Positions 57,901 through 64,000 of a stretch of 64,000 nt of DNA are shown here, one piece after another. The stretch lies in NCBI GenBank assembly GCA_029747015.1, contig JAKOGI010002252.1, forward strand, positions 1 through 64,000. The letters run 5' to 3'. Both the position numbers and the translations under genes were made by a program. The stretch comes from Carnegiea gigantea (Eukaryota; Streptophyta; Magnoliopsida; Caryophyllales; Cactaceae). How positions within the stretch are numbered: position 1 is the stretch's first letter; each line of letters begins with the position of its first letter. Below the pieces are notes generated by a model. That model did no database searches, was not told the origin of the DNA, and saw only the letters and a list, made by a program, of their open reading frames with translations.

Positions 57901-58334
57901 ACATGCTCATTGATCTCCATGAGCTGGATCGAGAGCTAGAGCTCGGTGGAAGTTAGCTCACTTTCTAAGTTGGGCACCTGAATTCAAATTGAGTACAGGA
58001 TGTCGAAAATACTACTACGGTCAGAAGTATTGTTTGGGGCAGTGATGGACCGTCTTGATTACCCCAACCAGATTCGCCCCAAGCGTAACTCTCCTTTACA
58101 CTCACTCACGAGACCAAGTAAGCCTAGCTAGGCCAAAAAAGGGGAAAAAAAAACATCTTAAAATAAATCTAAGTACGTACCTGGCAGGTCCCAAGGTTCA
58201 CACTTATTGAGATCAACGTCAACGATGGCCTTGGAAGTGAACCCAAAATCAGACACCTTCTTAGAAAGATAGAAAGTGATGAGCTCCTCGTCCGTTGGAT
58301 GGAACCTGAACCCTGGAGGAAGATTCTCCTCCAT
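51977..58334 (-). CDS. NAC-domain transcription factor (CUC/NAM-like group), three exons
   Basis: A plant-specific transcription factor acting in the nucleus. Exons (minus): 58,334-58,181, 57,303-57,038 and 52,522-51,977, giving 321 aa. Splice sites are GT/AG and phases match. The NAC domain spans roughly residues 5-150: [20 protein letters not shown] (subdomain A), [12 protein letters not shown] (B), [20 protein letters not shown] and [20 protein letters not shown] (C), [20 protein letters not shown] and MHEYRLE (D), [12 protein letters not shown] (E). The carboxy half (about 165 aa) is Ser/Asn/Gln/Pro-rich, typical of an activation region. Intron positions match the usual three-exon NAC structure, but intron 2 is 4,515 bp. 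By eye the domain resembles the NAC058/CUC2 group; no miR164 target site was found in exon 3. No stops, so it appears intact. Confidence 0.93.
52720..53000. repeat. Degenerate CT/AT repeat in NAC intron 2
   Basis: A loose repetition of 'caacttcttaca(g/a)tttttt' and variants over about 280 bp, with a period near 15-20 bp but much variation. Confidence 0.45.
53050..53730. mobile_element. MITE-like repeat in NAC intron 2
   Basis: Starts near 'ggcgtttggtaagcagg' (53,057) and ends near 'tttctaaacgct' (53,735), an imperfect inverted repeat. The interior repeats GCTAAC/GTTAGC, 'taaacgct' and 'ggtaa' words, with a second start-like block 'ggtcgtgttcaacagcagtgtttt' at 53,291. No coding sequence. TSD not established. 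Confidence 0.3.
53860..54780 (+). other. Possible poly(A)-tailed insert in NAC intron 2
   Basis: Slightly less AT-rich than its surroundings, ending in 'ggcttaataataatctttaaaaaaaaa' (54,754-54,780), like a polyadenylated retrotransposed 3' end. Several 65-94 codon ORFs on both strands match nothing I know. No TSD found. Confidence 0.3.
54781..57037. other. Remainder of NAC intron 2, no gene seen
   Basis: About 2.3 kb of very AT-rich DNA with frequent A and T runs, no domain on either strand and no clear terminal repeats. Confidence 0.6.
57440..57690 (+). mobile_element. SINE-like repeat in NAC intron 1 (first)
   Basis: A tRNA-like head: 'ctcaattgctccggt' (A-box-like) then, about 40 bp on, 'gagattcaatcc' (B-box-like, 57,494-57,505), and an A-rich tail 'ttattaaaaagaaaaag' ending near 57,687. 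Orientation is opposite to the NAC gene. Boundaries are estimates. Confidence 0.42.
57925..58153 (+). mobile_element. SINE-like repeat in NAC intron 1 (second)
   Basis: 'gagctcggtggaagt' (A-box-like) then 'cctgaattcaaattg' (B-box-like) about 35 bp later, with an A-rich tail 'aaaaaaggggaaaaaaaaac' at 58,134-58,153. It ends only about 28 bp from the exon 1 donor site. The stretch between the two SINE-like units (57,690-57,925) also ends in an A-run and may be a third, headless one. Confidence 0.4.
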
Positions 58335-58434
58335 TGATTCGATAATACCAATAAATCTATGACTTTATGGTGTTCTTGTTTGTCTTGTTAATACAAGCAG
58401 CACTAAAAGGGTTCAAACAAACTACAGAGGATGG

Positions 58435-58444
58435 CCTTAAATAG
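58435..58444 (-). promoter_or_regulatory. Candidate TATA box of the NAC gene
   Basis: On the minus strand CTATTTAAGG, about 100 bp upstream of the ATG at 58,334, a normal distance for a plant TATA box with a short leader. Confidence 0.5.
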
Positions 58445-61225
58445 AGGGAGCAACATGGAATACGTACTAGTTGATTCATTCTTCAAGGAGAAGCAGCTAT
58501 TTTTATTACTTCCTTTTTTTTATTGGATTGTTTTTAGTCATCAGCTAACATTTGGACAAAGATGTTTTCATGTGTTGTGTCGAATTTGATATTGACAACT
58601 TGGTTTTGTCTATTTTCTTTGCTTTTTCTTTATATATATTCATACAAAAAGCAGATACTTAAATTGCGGTTTCCTTTAGTTGGCCAAATATTTGGTGTTC
58701 ATTACTAAACAGCCATGTACTAACGTACAATTTATATTCCCTTTTGACCATGTCCAAATAAATAGTTTTTGCCTGTTTAGCTTTTGTGTGAGTGGCTGTT
58801 ATTGAAATCCTAAATATATTAAGTATTAGGTTTGCTCCTACATCTTCAGTAAGGGGAAAAGTCTTGATCACACTTTATACATAATGTCATAAATACAAGT
58901 TGGTTCAAGTAATTTGACACTTATTCATCTTAAGTAAGGTATTAAGTTCGAGTCTTATAAATGAAAAAAAATCTGTGATGGGAGAATTTTATCCTTTATT
59001 CGATCAATAGTAACTCGACTTCGGTGAAATGAAAGATCTAAGAAAAAAAATTACATAATGTCAAATTGAAATTCTGTTAGGTGGAATTCATTGCATGATG
59101 AGATGATGATTCAATGTTGGCATATTTATGACAATTAATATTTCTTGCCTTGCATTGCTTGTTTTTCTCTCCTTCAGGTTGCATACATAAACCTACAATC
59201 ATGAAATAAAAATAAGATAGACCTAATACTATCTTATAAATTGTAGTCACACGTACATATATAATTAAGAGCAATAAGATAGTTAAATTTGGATTGAAGC
59301 CTTTATATTCCAAAATTCAACTATTTACTTGATAATTTATATATTTACTTTGGTCTTTGATCCTCCACTTGACTAAAGTCGAGTTACTATTTACTTAAAA
59401 AGCATACTAGTTATGTCTCTTAGCACAAATTTTCATAATTCACAACATTCAAATATGAGACTATTTATTTATAGAGAATAAGTGTTAAATTACTTAAAAT
59501 AATATGAATTGGTACTTAATTATTTATTTAATGTGAGGATACCGGAGCTCTTTATCTTTATTGCACATAACACAATGGAAGAGAGTACCAAAAAAACATA
59601 AAATAAAATTGTTGAGCTGCATTTGTATTTGTTTAATAAACTATAATTCCCTTTCAAATATGAATGAATCAGATTAATTAGCTAGCAAGAAGCTTTATTG
59701 GTGGATTAATTTTAGGTGAAAGTGAAGATCAAAATGGGAGGGGTGAGCCTAAGTTACACTATAATCAAAGTCATGGGGATGTCTCTTTAATTTCATATAG
59801 GGTGTCGTCCAACTACTTCCACCCAACGCAAATCGACCCACCATTTTCAACGCTAACTTGTCTAAATCCTCCAATTAGAAGCGTAAAATCTTTTGCCTCT
59901 CCCTTGAGTTAGTCTTTACCATATTCTAATATCTCTTACCAAAAAAGTAGACAAGAAAAAAAAATGCATTCTATAATGCCACTTGTCGGTGCTTCTCCTT
60001 TTTCCCTCACGCGCTCTCGCGTTTTTGTCTGAGGCTGCCACCTCACCCTTCTCAATTACTCTTTCCTGCCATCCCCTCCAGTCAAAGCTCCACCGTGTAC
60101 TCTTAGGGCGGTTGTAATTAGATCTGATAAATGGGTCATTCACTTCCGACATAAATCGAATGAAGTTCGAATCGAATCATGTGTCGGCTTAATTGATATT
60201 TTAGATCGGTTCGATTTGAGTCGACTTCGGCTCAATCAATTTTTGGTCCAATACATTTATCATGTAAAAACAAGTAACTTTGTAAAAAAATCTCAGGTCG
60301 AGTATGGTTTAGTTCGGGTCAATTCAGATTTCGAGTTTACTTTAAGGTGAGCCTATTTCGGATGCTGGGTCGGGTATAGATTTAGATAGTTCGGTTCAAA
60401 TTTCGGATCTCGGGTCAGTTTTGTCAAGTCAACTTGTAACCATTTTAAGTTTTTTTTTAAAAAAATTCTTCTAATAACAGTAAATTGTCTGTTCATTAGA
60501 TCCAGTCCAGTCTCCTCAATTATATCAAAATTGTAACATTCAGAAATGATTTATGAATCAGTGTGTCAAAGACACCTTTAGTTTTACGTGATCTTAAACA
60601 TAACAAATTCATCATGCTATACAATACTGCATTATTCGAGCATAATGTAAGTGAAGCTCATGAAGAAGTAACACGTAACAGGAAACTGAGTTCTGATCAA
60701 GATCTGAAACTTCTTTTATTCAATTGGAGCAGAAGGAGGTGAACCAGCTTCCATTTATTTGCCATCGCTATGGAATTTTTTGGACAGTTATTTCTTACAA
60801 GAAAGTCGATTTGTACTGTTTAGGTGTTGGAGGGTATGTTAGCTGGATTTACCAGCTCCATTACTTTTTCGCTTCTTTGGCGTTGCGGCATTAATCACTT
60901 GCTTGTTGACAATTTATTACTTTATACATTTGGCCTTTTTGTTGAGGGGTCCATAGCTTTTTGTATGTTAAGATTTGAGGCTAGTAGTAAGACAAATAAT
61001 GGGCTTTTAATCTTAACAAATCGTACTTCTTGATTGCCATTTTGGAGCAAATGATGCCTAATAATGAAGTGAATTTCGTCGAAGTTTGGAAATACAGTAT
61101 ATTGGGCTAGCCGTAAGCAAGCCAAGGGAAGCCTTATTTATACTCCTTGGCGGGGCCAAAGCAGCCAAGGTGGTTAGAGGCACTAAGCTCAGACGTGTTC
61201 AAAGGATTAATTTATTAATCACCAC
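58445..61225. other. Upstream region of the NAC gene, no gene seen
   Basis: About 2.8 kb of AT-rich DNA. Around 60,150-60,430 there is a block rich in 'ggttcgggtc'- and 'tcgatt'-type words, reminiscent of plant low-copy repeats, but no terminal repeats were found. ORFs of 60-78 codons are unsupported. Confidence 0.5.
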
Positions 61226-61675
61226 CAGGGTGAGCAACTGAACGGGTCGGATTAAGGTCGACCCGTAATCCATTTATAAGGTGGACCAGATCAGGTTGTA
61301 GCCGATCCGTTAACAATTTAGACCCGGTCGAGCCTTTTATGTAAACAAATGGGTCGGGTTAGCCCGGCCTACAGGCGACCGCATCGTCCACTTTTGGCCA
61401 ATTTTAAAATGGAACAAACTTGCATAAAAAATATGTACAATAATCATTATTATGTACAAAACGTTCGCAATAAGTTTAGCTAATCGTAGCATATAAACTA
61501 GTGTGACAAGTAAGTTCAAAAAGTAACAGGTCACTAAATGGCCAATCCGATTCAATCCGTGAATATGCTTCAATGGGTGGATCCATTATTGACTCGACCC
61601 TTTATTGGCCCTATTTTAAACGGACCAACCTGTTTAACTCATTGGGTATCCGGCCCGTTACGTTACTCAGCCCTA
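61226..61675. mobile_element. hAT-type MITE (450 bp)
   Basis: Left end CAGGGTGAGCAACTGAACGG and right end (inverted) TAGGGCTGAGTAACGTAACG form imperfect terminal inverted repeats rich in GGGTCGG/GGGCCGG. An identical 8-bp duplication ATCACCAC flanks the element (61,218-61,225 and 61,676-61,683). Eight-bp TSDs and CAGGG-type ends are hallmarks of hAT elements. No transposase, so non-autonomous. Confidence 0.85.
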
Positions 61676-61683
61676 ATCACCAC

Positions 61684-62394
61684 CGTTCACCACCGTGCAA
61701 TGTTTCCGCACAAGGAAAATTCCGACGAACAATTGCGACATTAGCAGCTTCAGCTATGATTATGTACAGATTAGTTTACCATAACGCAAATATAGCCATT
61801 TATTTGTATTAAGGGGTTAATAATTGAGTTAATTTTCTTAACAAAACCTTCCGGTATTTACGCTTTGACTCCCAGATGGTACCTTTTACAATTTTTGTTA
61901 TTCTTTTTATAATTCGAGAAGCCAAAACCATTAAAAGAAATAATTTTTTTAACAACATAACAACAAATAATAAAATTACAGAAAGTATCCCACGAAATTT
62001 ATGACCAAAAATGTAATATGCAGATATACTTGCTAAAAGAAGGACTAAATTATTCATTCACTAAAAGATCACAGGAGGGCCGTTTTTTTTAAATTTTTAT
62101 TTTTATGTGGTGAACTACTTTGGGCAATCATACCTCATGAATTATGATATTGAAGTTTTAAAAGTTCTATTGGAAGTGAACGCACATGTTATCTATAATG
62201 TGTGACCACACAAGAAAGAGCTCTTGGGCAGGTGGTTGAAAATTACTATAGATTAATAGTGACTATTAAATTAGGTCACCACATTATATAAGTGATGTGA
62301 CTATACGCATATGCTCATTAGAATCGTAATTAATTTTTTTTAAAAGTTATAAGTTTCCAATATTATGATCAGTGCGTAAATGCAGGAAGAACAA
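61684..62394. other. Spacer without recognised content
   Basis: About 0.7 kb of AT-rich DNA between the MITE and the copia LTR. No gene or repeat structure seen. Confidence 0.5.
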
Positions 62395-62650
62395 GCGTTC
62401 ATATGTCCTTTTGAAAGAAATCGTAAAAGGGGAATCAAGATGAATGAAGTCTGTGTTTTCTATATTCTATGAACTGAATATGCATAAGTATATATACAAG
62501 AGGAAGCCTCGTCGACCCTCATGTAGCCCTAGGCGTGTACTACCCAAACGTAGCTACCAAGTTACCTAACCTTGATATAACACTAATATGTATTTGGCAA
62601 GGAACAGAATTATACACAAAATCTACCATAATACAATAATTCCTTAGTAC
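62395..62650 (-). repeat. 3' LTR region of a Ty1/copia element
   Basis: Lies directly after the pol end and the purine tract GGGAGAG (minus strand, 62,652-62,658). It contains a minus-strand TTGTATATATACTT (TATA-like) and AT-rich sequence. Its far boundary is approximate, and the expected TG start is not evident. Confidence 0.5.
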
Positions 62651-62656
62651 TCTCCC

Positions 62657-64000
62657 TCAAGTTGGGGCATGCGGATTAATGATGCCCAACTTGCCTAGAA
62701 GAAGATGAAACTGTTTGTTGCCTAGTGCTTTTGTGAAGATATCGGCCAGTTGGTATTTAGAAGGAACATAGCTGAGATTCAGCTCTCCTGACAAGATCTG
62801 TTCTCTGACAAAGTGACAGTCGATTTCAATATGTTTAATCCTCTCATGAAAAATAGGATTCTTGGCAATATGTAAAGCAGACAAAATAGTTTGAGTGGAT
62901 GCGCCATAAATACCCCTAAGGATGCAAGAAGTAATTTGAGCCAAATCAACTCACTAGTAACCATGGCCATGGCACGATCTTCTGCTTCAACTGATGATCG
63001 AGAGACGGCTATCTGCTTGTTTGTTTTCCATGAAATAGGAGATCGCCCTAGTGTCACGAAATATCTAGTAAGCGAGCGTCGAGTAAGAGGACAAGCACCC
63101 CAATCGGCATCACAATAGGTATATAACTGTAAATCACAATTACTCCGAAGAAATAACCCTTGGCCAGGATTGCCTTTCAAATACTTTGTAACTCACCTGG
63201 CTGCCTCACAATGCTCTTTCCTTTGGCGCTTGCATAAACCGTGACAAGATATGGACTGAATATGATGGTTCAGGATGAGTCAAAGTGAGATAGATTAACC
63301 GTCCTATAAGCCGCCGGTATTGTGTCGAGTCAGGATGTATCTTGCCTGAAGCGAGTGCCAGCTTGTGGTTGGTCTCCATAGGGAAGTCAACAGGCTTTGC
63401 ACCTAATAAACCACATTCATCGATGATCTCCAATGCATACTTTTGATGACTAAGAAACAGACCATCCGAATTCCGAGCATTTCTATGCCTAGGAAGTATT
63501 TTAATAGTCCTAAGTCCTTCATATGAAAACAAGTATTCAAATAAGTCTTGAACTGATGACAGAGTGCAACATTGTTTCCTGTGAGAATAAGATCATCCAC
63601 ACATACTAATAATTACATATAATTATCTCCCTTCTTATAAGTAAAAAGAGAATAGTCAGCATAGGACCTCACAAAACCATATGCAAGAAGATTGGAGGAT
63701 AGCTTTGCAAACCACTACCTTGGTGCCTGTTTCAACCCATACAAGGATTTATGTAACCGGGAGACCTTGGTCGACGTAGGAGAACAAAAACCAGGAGGCA
63801 AGTTCATATATTCCTCTTCTTCTAAGTCTCCATATAGGAACGCATTGTCGACATCCATCTGATGTAAATCCCAACCTCTAGTAGCTGCAACGGACAAAAA
63901 ACATCGAATGTTGGTCATCTTTGCCATTGTAATCGAAGCCCTTAATCTGTTCATCACTGCAAATGACTAGACAAGCCCTGTATCTCTCAATACTGCCATC
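62657..64000 (-). pseudogene. Ty1/copia pol fragment: reverse transcriptase and RNase H
   Basis: This copies and degrades element RNA during retrotransposition. Minus-strand order: 63,957-63,715 with [18 protein letters not shown] and [13 protein letters not shown]; a TGA or stop; VCVDDLILTGNN at about 63,620-63,580 (Tyr of YVDD replaced by Cys); 63,532-63,206 with YRRLIGRLIYLTLTHPE; RNase H at 63,180-62,779 (YTYCDADWGACP, ISWKTNKQIAVSRSS); tail at 62,944-62,657 ([23 protein letters not shown]). Several frameshifts and stops. The 5' portion, including gag and integrase, lies beyond the window end. Confidence 0.9.

Noticed and set aside
57440..58153. True tRNA genes
   Set aside because: A- and B-box-like words are present but no cloverleaf with acceptor pairing could be drawn, and A-rich tails follow, so a SINE is the better reading.
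59916..60152. 78-codon minus-strand ORF upstream of the NAC gene
   Set aside because: Low-complexity charged content, no domain, no supporting context.
1..64000. CRISPR array, operons or prokaryotic regulatory sites
   Set aside because: Tandem repeats here are contiguous with no unique spacers, and the genes are intron-containing plant genes and retroelements.

Overview
This is nuclear DNA from a flowering plant, probably a eudicot. The evidence is an intron-containing NAC transcription-factor gene, plant-type LINE (DUF4283), Tat-lineage Ty3/gypsy, CACTA, hAT and Ty1/copia elements, and no compact bacterial-style gene arrangement. The species cannot be named from the sequence alone. The only host gene I can support is the NAC gene (exons on the minus strand between 51,977 and 58,334). 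Nearly everything else is a stack of transposable elements inserted into one another, mostly decayed.

Left part. 1-4,262 is a degraded L1-type LINE on the minus strand. Its ORF1 is interrupted at 4,263 by a non-coding LTR element resembling a LARD: one complete 3.9 kb LTR (4,263-8,190), a polypurine tract, about 3.2 kb of internal DNA with no gag or pol, a primer binding site at 11,406-11,417 and the first 50 bp of the other LTR. From 11,472 to about 13,000 lies a fragment of a Tat-type element carrying an array of 60-bp repeats. A large TA/TG/CATA microsatellite follows.

Centre. 13,912-50,768 reads as one old Tat-lineage Ty3/gypsy element on the minus strand. It has two LTRs of about 498 bp, a primer binding site, gag, protease, reverse transcriptase, an archaeal-type RNase H and integrase. 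Plus-strand (antisense) genes and 60-bp hairpin repeats lie between integrase and the 3' LTR. Two CACTA transposons split it: CACTA-1 (15,806-27,921, TSD AAA) in the antisense gene and CACTA-2 (37,628-49,944, TSD TAG) in gag. Removing both with one copy of each TSD leaves about 12.4 kb, a normal size for this lineage. CACTA-1 carries two decayed transposase genes. CACTA-2 has none, but holds a three-LTR non-autonomous gypsy composite (38,022-45,575), which itself contains a plus-strand solo LTR, and a small third CACTA-like element (45,853-47,850).

Right part. After a second microsatellite comes the NAC gene, with three exons, an 877-bp intron 1 holding SINE-like repeats and a 4.5 kb intron 2 holding further repeats. 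Upstream of it are a 450-bp hAT MITE with a perfect 8-bp TSD (61,226-61,675) and the 3' part of a minus-strand Ty1/copia element running off the window end.

The inferred order is LINE before LARD, Tat before CACTA-1 and CACTA-2, and CACTA-2 before the gypsy composite and CACTA-3. All calls are from reading the sequence by eye. No database search or alignment program was run.
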